A stretch of 64,000 nucleotides of DNA. It comes from Chaetoderma sp. LZ-2023a (lineage: Eukaryota; Mollusca; Caudofoveata; Chaetodermatida; Chaetodermatidae). The stretch's first letter is position 1. Each line of letters begins with the position of its first letter. The notes below the pieces were generated by a model. The model was not told the DNA's origin and did no database searches. It saw only the letters and a program-made list of their open reading frames with translations. The stretch lies in NCBI GenBank assembly GCA_034401795.1, contig CM067373.1:39295669-39359668 (forward strand). Reading direction: 5' to 3'. This document shows positions 36,398-47,807 of this stretch, one piece after another. The position numbers and the translations under genes were made by a program.

Positions 36398-36425
36398 CAG
36401 CAGTAACAGCAGCAGCAGCAGCAGG
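36238..36425. repeat. (CAG/TAG)n trinucleotide tract
   Basis: About 188 bp made of CAG with blocks of TAG. The first run alone holds more than 20 CAG triplets. It is not in a supported coding frame. Confidence 0.95.
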
Positions 36426-36429
36426 GCAT

Positions 36430-37019
36430 ATCAGAATTTTGCAGGTTGGTATTGATTGGCGCAAATTAGGCATTTATTCTGCCACCACCACCACCACCCT
36501 ACACCCTCTCAGGATATGGGGCCCTCGAGTGTTAAAATGTTGAACATGTCTATGCCCAACTAGGGGATTCTTGCTAGGGCTGTTGCGAAGGGGGCGAGTG
36601 TGGCCGTCGGCCAGGGCATCAAATGATGGATGGTATCAACTCAGCCTCCACTCTAGTTTGAGTTCTCTGACTACAACCTATGCTGATTCTGATATGCCGG
36701 GTCAGCATATGGTGGAGTCAGATAACTCGGACTAACCATACTCCACCCCTTTTGAAATAGAATAATTTGACAACCATCTGACAGTCCATATCATATTTCC
36801 CTCTATAAAATGCTGGAGATTCCATCTGAAAACATACATGTTTCAAAATGTTGGCGCCATCTATTAGAATATAACAACTGACACTGGCTCCTTTAAGAAG
36901 ACTTTCACACTACATAGACAGGTGATCGACGCGAGCTGGGGATGGGGTCGAGTTGAGGGTGGGTGGGTGGTGTGCTAATTTGGTGGCCGTCCCCTCCCTC
37001 ATATTATTTCGTCATTATA
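36430..37019. other. No gene seen
   Basis: A short CCA repeat near 36482 and GC-rich stretches without a supported frame. No family recognised. Confidence 0.4.
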
Positions 37020-38060
37020 TGGTGTAATATGTTAATTTTACTTAAGCCCACGCTTGTCAATACATGTCCCCTACCTGGTGAAATAAATCTATAGAGATTG
37101 GCAGTCAAAAGCTCCATTAAAAATTGAAAGAAGCAGCTGAAACTCGATCTTAATCTGTAGCTTCTTATAACAAACCAATAAACCAAATTTCAGTGTTTAT
37201 ATATATATGATTTGTTTGTATTTCATGTCGATACGGGACATAACTTCTTCAGAAATTGACACAAACGCCTGAAACTCGAACTTGCTATGTTATTTGCTCA
37301 TAACAAGGCAATGTACCAGTTCTCAGTTGAATATCTCGATGGGCTGTGAAAGAATTTGTAGAAAACTAATATTTGGTATTTCATAAGTCAAAAAGGGGAA
37401 AATTGACGAAACTATCTGAACCTAAAACCTGCTCTATGATGCTCTATAATAAACCAACTTACCAATTCTCATTTGAATCCCTTGAAGGAGCGCAAAAAAA
37501 AAGCGCGGAAAACAGATAGATTTCGTATTTCATAAGTCGAAAGGGGACGTATATTCATCAAAATTGATCCAAACTCCTGAAACTCGAACTTGCACTGTAA
37601 TTTCTCATAACAAAGCAACACACCAATTCTCAGTTGAATATCTTGAAAGATTGCAAAAAATAGTGTGGAAAACTATATTTTTTTGCATTTCATAAGTTGA
37701 AAGTGGGCATTAACTCCATAAAAAATTGAGGAAAATGTCTGAAACTCTAACTTGCTCTGTACCTCCTTATGCTAAAGCGATGTACAGATTTTACCGTAAA
37801 TATCTTGAAGGAGTGCGAAAAGAAGTGCGGAAAGCTGATATTCTTCATATTTCTTAAGTCAAAAACTTCATAAAAAATTGACTCAAACTCCTGAAACTCG
37901 AACTTGGTATGTAACTTCTCATACGAAAGCATACCAATTTTCAGTTGAATACTTTGAAGGACTGCGAAAAAGGTGCGGAAAACCAACTGGTTCAGACAGA
38001 CAGACGGATGGACACACATACAGAGTGCAAACCTATAGTTCAGAAATGTAGGAAATGTAC
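37020..38060. mobile_element. Tandem-core element, ~155-bp units (pearl-like C)
   Basis: Six units contain TGAAACTCGAACTTGC and CCAATTCTCAGTTGAATA, starting near 37130, 37268, 37417, 37573, 37735 and 37892. The last runs into CAGACAGACAGACGGATGG, the same ACGG-rich ending seen in the other tandem-core elements. No coding. Left boundary uncertain. Confidence 0.6.
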
Positions 38061-38164
38061 TGTAATAGTATTTAGATTTTAAATATTTATGAGGGAGTTC
38101 CCAGGGGTACACCCACCTCAGCTGCACTTCCAGGAGACGCTATATTACTAAGTTTATATCGTTA

Positions 38165-39345
38165 TTGTTGTATGTATGATTACTGTATTATGCGTCTATA
38201 GTAGTAGAAACAGTCCTACAGCTGCAATCAGTCCTTCTTCGCTTTTGCCCACTGTGTCTTGTCCTCAGCCTAAATCCTTAGCTTCCTCAGGTCCATTCTT
38301 GACTTGAGTGTACCGAGTCCTGCTTTCTTGAGGTCACCTCGTAATACGCTTAGCAGATTTATGCAATGACGTCCTCTCCTGGTTTTGTATTTGCTGGCTC
38401 CGAGTAGGGCGAATTCCAAGGTTCTCTGTGCTGGTGTCTCGTCTGGCATCCTTAGCACATGGCCAAACATGGACCATCTTTGCTGGGCAACTTTTACAGA
38501 CATCGGCGACGTATTACACATCTTGTATAGTGCATCGTTGGAAATTATGCTGTCTGGCCATCGATGTCCAGAGATGGTGCGTAAGTGTTTGCGGTGGCAG
38601 GCATCAAGTTTGTCTAGACCTGCCTTTGGAGCTGCCCAGCTGTTACAGTTATACAGCATCAAGGAAACGCGGATTGCATTGTATAAACGTAGCCTCTTTA
38701 TCAAGGGCATCTTTGATCTACGAATCCATAGCTTCCAGAAGAACTGGACAATTATGTTCCCCATGACGCAGCACAGTACTGCAAAGCAGTGAGCCCATGC
38801 GTGTACTTTTCCTCCATGGTTTGCCGCCACAAAGTGGGTCGTTATTTTCTATAATTTCATGCTTTGTCGATAGGTATATGTGGGTGAACTCTGTTTTAGA
38901 TTCATTCATAAAGGGATTCTCAATCTTTAGTTTGCTTGCAGCTATTGGGAGAAGTTCATCAAGGGGTTTCTTTTCCTTGTCTATGAAGTCCACATCGTCG
39001 GCGTATTCCATCTCTAGCGGCATGCCCAGTATTGACACTGGGGGGTTTGGTCTTGTGGAACTTTCCTGCACAGATTTCAATGCGGCAGCAAGGTAGCAGG
39101 TGAAAAGCGCCAGAGATAGACCATCTCCCTGTGGGGAGACGATTGATGTTTCAAACTCTACAGACTTCACTGACTTGACTCGAACTCTCAGCTTTGTGTC
39201 TGCAAGCAGTGGTCTCACTAGTCGTAGCTCATCTTCATTGCAACTGGCCTGGCGTAGTACATCTAGGATCTTTGAGCGTTTAATTGTGTTGAAGGTTCGC
39301 GACATGTCAATGCCCATTTTGTGGAAGTCCCAGTGTTTGTTGTAT
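38165..39345 (-). mobile_element. LINE family A, copy 4 (best preserved)
   Basis: Two long overlapping frames read leftward. The first, 199 residues, has MSRTFNTIKRSKILDVLRQA, SPQGDGLSLALFTCYLAA, EYADDVDFIDKEKK and NESKTEFTHIYLSTKHE. The second, 186 residues, continues with RLRLYNAIRVSLMLYNCNSW, FGHVLRMPDETPAQRTLEFA and RGRHCINLLSVLRGDLKKA. The 3' end carries the complement of TACAGTAATCATACATAC. The 5' end is truncated before the RT start. One frameshift separates the two frames, so it is the least decayed copy here but still broken. Confidence 0.85.
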
Positions 39346-40839
39346 TGTTGTATATCATTTATGAAATGGAAGGTATTCTGTCTTATTGGCTACTTTTAAG
39401 TTGTCAAAGACCGTAATGACCTGGTGACGTTTGGATCTAAACATGATAAAGAGTCGTCACTAGAGGGAGGGATCGGGTTGGTGGTGGTGGTGGTTATAGT
39501 TGTTGAGTGCGAATGACCCCCACCCATTCCACCACCTAAAAAATTAAATCACTGAAATAAATATTCACAGAGACAAAAGTTCAATTTTTTCTGCCAACTC
39601 AATTAGTCACATATTTTTTTTAATGAGACTGAGAAGCAATCTAGCTGATTATCTTACTGTTTGAACACATACTGTGAAATAAAATTGAAATAATTCATCA
39701 CACACACGCACATCTTGACTCCCACCCCATACTATTGCCACCCCACCCACCCCCTCCACCACCACCCACCACCCTCCTCCTGGCGCCCAATGCCTTGAAT
39801 GTTCTTCGCTGATGTAGATGGTGCACAACAACGTTCCTTGTGACGTTTAACAAATGCTTCATTGAGATAAAAAAAATTTAGCTTCGGGAGAAATGTGGAA
39901 AATAGAACAGACATCTAAGTGTCTAGATTTAACTTCAGAAATGCGTGAGACACTCTCTAGGAGCATCTAGATCTCCAAACTTTAAGGGAGGAACCCCCGA
40001 GCCCCCCCCTCCCCTTCCCACCCACTTGTTGAAAGGAACACCTCTAATAAACCTCCCCAATATTACAGAACCCTGTATGGAATCCCTAGTGACGCCCATT
40101 GATAATAACATCTTATTGTTAAGCAGTTTTACGTAACAGGTTACAGTTATTCAAATTGTAGAGATTCTAGGATATGAATATAATATAACCTACTCACAGT
40201 GAACGTGATTGATTAGAAGAATCAGCTTAAATACAGACCCAGTGTATTGCGAGTGTGCACACATTCAGTATCCAGTTAAATAGATTTCAAAATATTCATC
40301 ACAGCTAACACAATATCTTTTATTAATTAATGCCAGCATGTCAATTCAATTCATATGTTCAGAAAGATATGGCAGTAAATATTCTTAGAAAACGTTACTT
40401 TGTAATTCCTTTAGCAGCCAGTAGTATTGTAATTTGGGCTCACTAATATGGGCGGCATTCATTTTGGCATAACTTGTAAAGTCATAGTTAAGGGGTAATC
40501 TAAATCCCTGCAAGGGGAGGGGGAAACAAGCCAAATTGATTAACAGCACGATTTCTTCTAATTGTAAATATTGTTGACTTTCAACAATATTATTTTATGA
40601 ATTTACGCTATTCGGAGTAATGTCTTGTAGACTTTCTTTGAAAAAATTTGACTGAAACAGAAAAATGTAATGGCCAATTGAATGTGCCTATTTACCTACA
40701 GAAATGTGTGAGAGGCCATCTGCGAACATCTAGATCTCAAAATTTTCAGGGGAGGATCCCTGGAACCCTGTTTGATTTGGCTTGTCTAATCAGGCCAATA
40801 TCAATAGGTTTCCGCCACCCCTGGGTCTATATCAAACTA
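39346..40839. other. No gene seen; two copies of a short dispersed repeat
   Basis: No supported coding frame. Blocks at about 39945-40060 and 40690-40800 share CATCTAGATCTC followed by AGGGGAGGATCCC-like sequence, and a third relative lies near 53105-53175. A CCACCC-rich stretch lies near 39725-39780. Confidence 0.45.
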
Positions 40840-41000
40840 GTGGAACACAGGTTGAGATGGTACCAAAATCAACATAGTGATCGTCAAAGTGGAATCTGTG
40901 TAACAGTCTAGTCATTGTGATGACGTAAAAGATGGCAGGTCATTACGTTAGCAGAGTGTTCTTGATACAAAGCCACGACTCTATTTTTAGATTGCCACAC
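40840..41000 (+). repeat. Dispersed repeat, copy 2 (right part, uninterrupted)
   Basis: Contains GATGGTACCAAAATCAAC, also seen near 48135, and GTAACAGTCTAGTCATTGTG, AGCCACGACTCTATTTTTAG. The latter two also occur at 50309 and 52190, where a LINE separates them. This copy therefore shows the site without the LINE. Confidence 0.7.
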
Positions 41001-41007
41001 AGCCATA

Positions 41008-41105
41008 GAGCCTTGGAATTCGCCATACTGGAAGCCAGCATATAAGGCATGAGAGGATATCATTGCATAAATATGTTAAGCGTGCTGCGAGGTGACCTCG
41101 CTAGT
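41008..41105 (+). mobile_element. LINE family A, copy 6 (98-bp fragment)
   Basis: AGAGCCTTGGAATTCGCC and TAAGCGTGCTGCGAGGTGAC match the C-terminal coding region of family A. It ends abruptly at both sides. Confidence 0.65.
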
Positions 41106-41706
41106 AAGTGCAAACGAATGCATCTCAGATATACAAAATCGAATATGCTCTGCAAGAAAACGACACAAACTGTATACCTGATCAAACTAATGTGGAAAGG
41201 TGAAAGTTGCTACGTCACAATTGGCGCTGCGAGTAGGATGAATTGTTGTTAAAAATTTGTCAGAATAGGGTGAAAAAGTGTTGAAATTTGTCTTATTGGA
41301 TAAATAAGTTTTGGTTAGGATTTTTTTTTTTAAGTGAAGTGATTATTGGGATTTTCTGTAGGGTTGGAATTTAGTATGTGACTGTTCACAATTTTACAGT
41401 TGACATTTTTGTCATTAAGAGAGGTTAAAAAGGCAAACACCACTGATACAGTATCTAGGTATGCTGTGTACAGATGGTGATTGGTGAGCATTGAACCCCA
41501 GAAGCTGTGTCAAGTTATAAGATAAGTGATAAGATCTAGTTTGTTTAGTAAGTTAATTTTTTATAAATTAATATACTAGGTAGTACTTCCATACAGTGAA
41601 TTGTCATCATCAATTTCATGCATTTTTTTATTGGAATTAGTTCTTCCTTGTAACCTTGTTAGGATAGAATGAATGTGTAAATAGAAGTACGATTCCTGGA
41701 TTCATA

Positions 41707-41904
41707 GTGAACGCTCTTCATATGAATAAATTTGTTTTGAGTGTGGATTCCAGAGGAAATAATTTCAATTATTACCCTCAACCAGATTTTCATGTAGATT
41801 ATGTCATAAGGCGTGGAGCTACGGTTACATCCCTTAGAAAATTGACACTGTCATTTATTAAATTACCAGCATTGACGATACTATACATCTTAAGGTGTGT
41901 GTAG
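41707..41904 (+). pseudogene. Leader frame 1 in the gypsy remnant (SGNH-like start?)
   Basis: The 65-residue frame holds KFVLSVDSRGNNFNYYPQPD and RRGATVTSLRKLTL. A neighbouring frame shows a GINDLLSRRY-like sequence, recalling block III (G-x-N-D) of SGNH hydrolases. Fossil; resemblance is by motif only. Confidence 0.4.
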
Positions 41905-41981
41905 GAATCAATGATTTGTTGAGCCGTAGGTATCACCAAGATGGAGAAGAGATAATTCTATCCACAGGTTCTGCAGTATAA

Positions 41982-42326
41982 TTGTGCGCTCGATTAGTAG
42001 AATTTAAACAAGAGATAAAGTCTATTAGACCTAATGCGTATTTTGGATTGATTACCATTCCTCCATTTTCCTTTCTGGAACATATTAAATCCCAAGTGGA
42101 TAAAGGAAAATTAGAGCAGTCTGCATTTTCAAAATCGGAGTTGTTACAATATCAAGAGGAATTGAATGACAGAGTGACTGAGGTGAATGACTTTATAGTC
42201 TCAGAAAATCTTGCAGGGAATAGAGTGTTTACTGTATTTTGGCATAAAGATATAGTCCATACTCATTATAAGAAGATTTTCGGTGGGAGTTATAAAAGGG
42301 GTGGTAACCACGTATCATTTCTCTAG
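41982..42326 (+). pseudogene. Leader frame 2 in the gypsy remnant (SGNH-hydrolase-like)
   Basis: The 114-residue frame reads LVEFKQEIKSIRPNAYFGLI then TIPPFSFLEH, with a helix-rich middle and FWHKDIVHTHYKK. A helix, a 'P-N-A' turn and a strand ending 'TIPP' are typical of the mid part of SGNH/GDSL hydrolases. DGLHA just downstream resembles the D-x-x-H block V. SGNH-type esterase domains are known in ORF1 of CR1 LINEs; I do not recall one ahead of gypsy gag. Fossil; function inferred weakly. Confidence 0.45.
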
Positions 42327-42497
42327 ACTTTACGATGGCCTGCATGCTAAGTCAGAAGTAAAACGGAAATGGTTCAATTCATTAATGCATGTATTTGCTA
42401 GGGAAAGTAGATAAGATTCTGTCTCTTGGAGGTATTTACATTATCTTCACTTTTAGAATTTTAGACATTTTCTTAGGATATATCTATAAGTATTGTC

Positions 42498-43553
42498 ATG
42501 GCTGAAGCTAATGAAATATTAAAACTTAGGGAGTTGAGACTTTTGAAAGAGGAAAAGGAGAATATTAGAATTAAAATGGAAAGTGAGAATGTTGGTCAGC
42601 CTCGGATAGTGTATCTAGCCCCTGAGCGAAAGATAGGCAGGTTCAGCGGTAATCAGAAGCAGATGCCGTTAGATGAGTGGATTGCTGATGTAGAGGCGTA
42701 CATTGAGTCTCATGCACTGTCTGCGTCTAGTGCATATCATTTTATTAGAGAGCATTTGGTGGGAATGGCCAAGTTAGAGACAGAAGGGCGTGAGACGGTG
42801 AAGTCGTCAGAGGATATTTTCATAATTCTGCGGCAAGTTTTTAATGAGTCCGGAAATATCCACCAGAGAAGGCAGGCTTTCTACAGAAGACGACAGGCTC
42901 CGAGAGAAGGTATTCTTGACTTTTCACATGATATGCTGAGGTTGATAAAGGGTATAGAGTTATTAGATGAGAAACAGCAGGAGGATCACGATGATATATT
43001 AAAATCTCAATTTTCCGAGGGTGTGAGTGATAATGGTTTGAGGAGAGAATTGCATCGTAGATTGGCAGAAGTTGGTGAGAAAGACTTCTTCGATCTTCGT
43101 GAATGGGCAATTGAGTGGGAGAAAAGAGGACAGCGGTCTGATTATAGAGCAGAAGGAGGTAAAGAGGTGTGTGTTCGAGAGGCTCAAGCTGAGTCCGGAG
43201 GTAAAGATACTTATAAGTCCTCAGTAAATACTGAATGGGTAGCCATGAAGAAACAGTTGGAGTCATTGGAGCAACGATTTCAATCCCAAGATCAGGGTAA
43301 CAAGAGGTTGAGTTCCCAAATGGAGACTATACTTCAAGCTGTAAATCATCCAGAACAGCGTTTGAAACATTGTAATAAGGATTATAGATGCTTTGTGTGT
43401 GGAAGTGCTGATCATTTGAGAGATCGTTGTCCACAGTTTCAAAGAAATAAAGATAATAATCATCGTGGTGAAGGTAGCAATCGTAGATACCCTCCAAATC
43501 AGTATAAAGAAAGGCGTGATCCATCCCGATCAGAGGAAAATCAGTTAAACTAA
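42498..43553 (+). pseudogene. Ty3/gypsy Gag (fossil, long open frame)
   Basis: The frame codes 351 residues. Residues ~33-60 carry ERKIGRFSGNQKQMPLDEWI, the usual 'F.G....dv.eWi' start of the capsid-like domain. The middle is helix-rich with RRRQAPREGILDFSHDMLRL. A coiled segment follows, then a CCHC zinc knuckle, CFVCGSADHLRDRC, near residue 300, and a basic tail. Gag packages the element RNA in relatives. It precedes protease and RT frames directly. Confidence 0.85.
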
Positions 43554-43567
43554 AAAAACCCATTGTT

Positions 43568-44095
43568 GTGAGTCAAACAGTGGGTGATGATAAATATATG
43601 CCAACTAAAATTATGGATAATGCTATTGGACAGTGTCCTGAAGGGATTATTTATATTGAAGGGGTACAGTTACCATGCTTCTTAGACAGTGGTGCGGAAA
43701 TCTCCACTGTCACAGAGTCATTTTACAATCAATATCTTAAAAGTAAAGAGGTGGTACTCACTGATGTATCTGATTTAATTACGGTTTCTGTAGCCAATGG
43801 AATGGAACTTCCCTTTCTAGGATATTTTGAAACTGATATCAAGCTTTCAAGTATCATTTTGAGCAAAATGGGTTTTTTAGTTGTTAAAGATCCTATTGGG
43901 GAGCATATCACCAAAAGGAAGCAACGATTACCTGGAGTTTTGAGAAGTAATATCCTACGGTTTTTTCATCAGGTCATGTTGGACAATCCTGGTCAAATTC
44001 AAAATTTAGTCCAGGTTCAGGAACATAAATCCTGGTTACAGGTACTGTCTTTGTTCGGAGAGTTACCCGGAGTGACTCCCGGGATAAATGATTAA
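43568..44095 (+). pseudogene. Ty3/gypsy aspartic protease (fossil)
   Basis: FLDSGAEISTVTESFYNQYL carries the protease D-S-G triad. The flap region follows with GMELPFLGYFETDIKL. LPGVLRSNILRFF matches the 'GvlGsNvL' helix that ends retropepsins of this group. Confidence 0.8.
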
Positions 44096-44176
44096 AAAGT
44101 TGGTGTTGTTCGCGTTGCCGGAAGATATCCTATTTGTGTTCCAGCAGGGACTTCCCGGATTATTTCAGGTTCAGCT

Positions 44177-44745
44177 ATGAACTGTCCTAAGGTTGCTTGT
44201 TATCATGCCTTGGTGGAATATTCTAGTGTATTAAGTCATCTTCCAAATGGAGTTTTAGTTAGTCCTGGTTTGGTTCAAGTGACGAATGGTTATGCACCCA
44301 TTAGAGTAGCGAATTTTTCCAATGACGATATATACTTACATCGGGGACAAAGAATTGGTTTATGGAGAAGAAATATCCTTGTACAAGAAAATAACAGTAA
44401 TGTCAAGTCACAGTCAGATGTAGTTGTTCCTACTGAATCAGATATTGATAATCTTATTTCCCAGTTACATGTAGGGGAAAATCTTACTGCAGGTCAGAAG
44501 GAACAATTACGAGTAGTGTTAAGGAAGTTTTATTATGTTTTCAGTAAAGGGGATCATGATTTAGGATACTGTGATATAATCAAACATTCCATTACCTTGA
44601 CAGATTCAAAACCCATCCGACTTCCTCACCGACGAATTCCTCCTAATCAATTGCAACAAGTACAAGAATATGTAAACACCCAGTTGAAAGCGGGAATTAT
44701 TAGACCTAGTAAGTCTCCCTATGCATCTGCAGTAGATCTAGATAA
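44177..44745 (+). pseudogene. Ty3/gypsy reverse transcriptase, N-terminal part (fossil)
   Basis: LTAGQKEQLRVVLRKFYYVF and SKGDHDLGYCDIIKHSI are followed by RLPHRRIPPNQLQQVQEYVN and AGIIRPSKSPYASAV. This is the standard sequence just before the first catalytic palm block. The palm itself is not present here, and LINE sequence follows. Confidence 0.8.
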
Positions 44746-44764
44746 CAGACAATTTTAAGCTATC

Positions 44765-45250
44765 AACACAATGCCTAAAACCAGCAAACAAAGCCATGTA
44801 TTGGCTTTAAACATCTTGACAAAGAAGCTTTTCTTATACTATACATGAGATACATACGTCCACATTTGGAATACTGTGCATCATACTATGCCAAAGATAT
44901 AAACCAGTTAGAATAAATACAAAAACGATGTTCGAAATTAGTAAAAGACTTACATAGTAAGAACTAGGAAAATAGGTTAAAAGCACCAAACCTCACAACA
45001 TTAAAACAATGAAGAATTAGGGGTGACCTCATTGAAACCTATAATTTAATTACAGGAAATGAAAATATAGACAGTAGTCAGTTTAAAAATGCACAAGCAA
45101 AGATTCAATACACAGCTAAGACAACTTTTTCAGCTGTCGTATTGTGAACTTGTAGAACCAGTTGCCCAATAACATAGTTTGTGACAATAATGTCAATGCC
45201 TTCAAGAGCGCATTAGATCATTATTGGCGAAATATGGACATCTAAATAGG
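44765..45250 (+). mobile_element. CR1-like LINE C-terminal fragment
   Basis: Plus frames show LRYIRPHLEYCASYYAKDIN, IQKRCSKLVKDL, NLTTLKQ and RIRGDLIETYNLITGNENID. These are the thumb and C-terminal signatures of CR1-type reverse transcriptase. Stops interrupt it. Confidence 0.7.
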
Positions 45251-45284
45251 CTACGTCCAGTATACACAACTCTAACTCTCAAGA

Positions 45285-45440
45285 AAGCAGGACTTGGTGT
45301 AATACGGACATGGGGAAGCTAAAGATTTGGGGTGAAGACAAGACGCAAACATGGTCAAAAGTGAAGACGGACTGATTACAGTGTAGGATGTTTATACTAC
45401 TATAGCCACAGAATACAGTAATCGTACATGTATACGCAGC
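45285..45440 (+). mobile_element. LINE family A, copy 5 (3' end only)
   Basis: AAGAAAGCAGGACTTGGT, GGGGAAGCTAAAGATTTGG and ACAGAATACAGTAATCGTAC match the end of copies 1 and 3. A 5'-truncated 3' end of about 155 bp. Confidence 0.75.
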
Positions 45441-46639
45441 TAGTTGCGTTGACGTTGACGGTTCTCCTAAATAAAGAGAGGTGGTATCTACATAACATAA
45501 ATTACGATGATAAAATTTCCCATTTATACGGCTGTAACAAGATGAAGCACTGGGACATCAATTAATGACAAATTTTCATATATACATTTTTAATTGTCTA
45601 CTCACATATAGTACGAGCTTGTGTGACTCCGATTTATCTACGAGTACTAAGTAGTCGCACAAATAAGAAATTCATAGAGTTACCTCCCTTAGCAATTTAG
45701 AGTTAACTCCATAGATATTAATATGTTGACTAGATCGCTTATGCACATACCCTCATTATGGGGATTGTTGACGCGACCGTCGCTGACGGGAGTTCAGTAA
45801 ACCGCAATTGCACATGACCAGGTATTCGTTGACTGCCTAAGGCTGAAGTCGGGTTTCTTGTCGAGGTACCCCACTAACCCCTATCACATATCCGAACGAC
45901 CAAGAATATAATCAGACAACGGTATCACGTGGTAAAAATGTGTATCACGTGGTACAAATTCTACTCGATTACTCCTGCTTCAAGTGAAAGTAAAAGTGTG
46001 CGCATGTGTAGATAGGCAAAGCAACCATGTGATACTACTGATCGGCGTACTGCGACAATGCACCCGAATACAACCCATGGCAGATGATCTGTTGCATATA
46101 TAGCCTTCAAAAGGGTCACGATTCGCTGTCGGTAATTTGAAGAGAAATTGAACAGAGGCAAATTTATATATTTTTGTCAGAATTGAAATTGTAATGGCTA
46201 TTATAAGCTGACACTTTTTTTCGACTACATACTAGAATCATTAACCAAAACATTATTTGAAGACTATACATCCTGTGAGAAAATACTGAACTCTGAAATG
46301 TCGCTTTCTTCTTTATGAGTGATACGCCCCCTCTGGCAGGTACAGCCTGGAATGTCTCAGGTGTCGCGGATAAGTAACGATAAATAACTATAACAATAAT
46401 AACAATAGTAATAACGACATTGAGAGGTCCTCATAGTTTTTAGGATACACGGGCAATAATGTGCCATATACGCAGATAAAACGTAACATCCATGATAGTC
46501 TGTATGTTGATGTCTAGTAAACTTGAATGTTGCCGAGAATTATACTATGTAGTTTTTGGGTGCCGTGTTTGGTAGCTGCAGTCTGTCTCAGTACACATAA
46601 TAAACGAGGTCCTTCTTCTTCTTTTCGATCGCTGGTATC
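45441..46639. other. No gene seen
   Basis: AT-rich DNA without a supported frame. A duplicated GTATCACGTGGTA element lies near 45920-45955. No family recognised. Confidence 0.4.
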
Positions 46640-47742
46640 ACACTTGGAGAGCCGTTCTCAAGGTGAAATCTGTGGTTTTCTGCAGTTCTTCCGCAGGTCC
46701 ATACAGCTTTTCAAGAAAAGAGGTTGACAAAGGCCAGATCTCTTCTCTCAGCAGCTTATACGTACTGCAACATTGAAGTATGTGCTCTGTGGTCTGTTCT
46801 GCTTCTCCACAAGGACAAGCGGGCGATGTCGTAAGGTGGAACCGCCTGTACATGTGTTGGTTTAGTCTGTTATGCCCAGTTCTGAGACGAAAAATGGTCA
46901 CTTGCTCTGGCCTCGAGAGATGATGGTAGGCATCTTCTGATTGAGGTGTTCTATAGAGTGACTTGATGATAGTCTTCATCTCTGTATGGAGTAACCATGT
47001 TTTCTGTCTGATTCTCTTCTGCACCCACCTTTGCCATCTTGTCTGCTTCCTCATTTCCTTGGACTCCACAGTGTGAGGGGATCCACTGCAATGCTATCCG
47101 AAAGCATTTGATGGTTTGTAGTGCTTCTTCAAGTTGTGGCAGCTTACCTTTGGTGATAGCCTCAAGGACGTAGCGGGCATCAGATAAAAAGACAATCTGT
47201 GCAATAGGATCTGCTGTTCTGCTGGTGGTATTATCTGCATGGACCAGTGCTTCGACTTCAGCTCTGTAGTTTGTGCAGTGTTTGCCTGTCGGTATTGCAG
47301 CTGACTCATGTTGTCCGAGGTCCTGAGAGATCTTTTTGATCTGCGTCTGTAGGCTGTGGTTCGTCAGTAGGTTTGCAGGAAGGTTTTGATGTGTGCAGGC
47401 CAGAATCAGCTGAAGTAGGGTCTCACTGTTGAGTTGAATGGTCAATAGGCTCATTTTCTCAACTGTGGTCTCGAATAGATGCTTTAAGTATGGTTGTCTA
47501 GTAGCAGCAACACTTTCACGGGACGCAACAAAGTGGAGCCTGGTCTCTGTCTCCTTATTGCACAATTTACAGATTGAGGAGACAGAACCATTCCTGTCAA
47601 ATTGAACATTTGTGGTCTGCAATGTTATGGCACCACAGAAAACTTTTGCCTTGATTCTGGCCTTCATTGTTTCTGCGTGTGTGGAGGATGAGCCACTCCA
47701 TACTGATGCAGACATGCTAAGCTGCGGAGAGACTGCTGACAT
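46640..47742 (-). mobile_element. LINE C-terminal fragments with RNase H
   Basis: Read leftward, a 263-residue frame starts with a LINE-type zinc region (ICKLCNKETETRLHFVAS). It then passes into an RNase H domain: NYRAEVEALVHA, IVFLSDARYVLEAI and LQWIPSHCGVQGNEEADKMA, covering the Glu, Asp and His-Asp motifs. A second frame continues with FRLRTGHNRLNQHMYRRFHL and CPCGEAEQTTEHILQCC. The RNase H part and its tail match a LINE group I remember from molluscs and cnidarians. The leading zinc region resembles the end of a different LINE. The first catalytic Asp of RNase H is not seen. Confidence 0.75.
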
Positions 47743-47807
47743 GCATCGTAAGCTGCATTGTTCGTGAGATCTTCAATTCGAGATTGGGAAAAGTATCTTG
47801 TATGTAT

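Larger units (their letters stand above)
41222..44745 (+). mobile_element. Ty3/gypsy retrotransposon remnant with an unusual leader
   Basis: A primer-site-like TGGCGCTGCGAGTAGGATG opens the region. The parts in order are a long leader with SGNH-hydrolase-like frames, Gag with a zinc knuckle, aspartic protease, and the beginning of reverse transcriptase. The rest of pol and a right LTR were not recognised; a LINE fragment follows directly. No clear left LTR was delimited. It is a broken remnant with several breaks, yet Gag is one long open frame, so it is not very old. Confidence 0.75.

Noticed and set aside
36198-36473. Poly-Ala and poly-Cys frames on minus
   Set aside because: Direct translation of the CAG/TAG tract with no conserved sequence around it.
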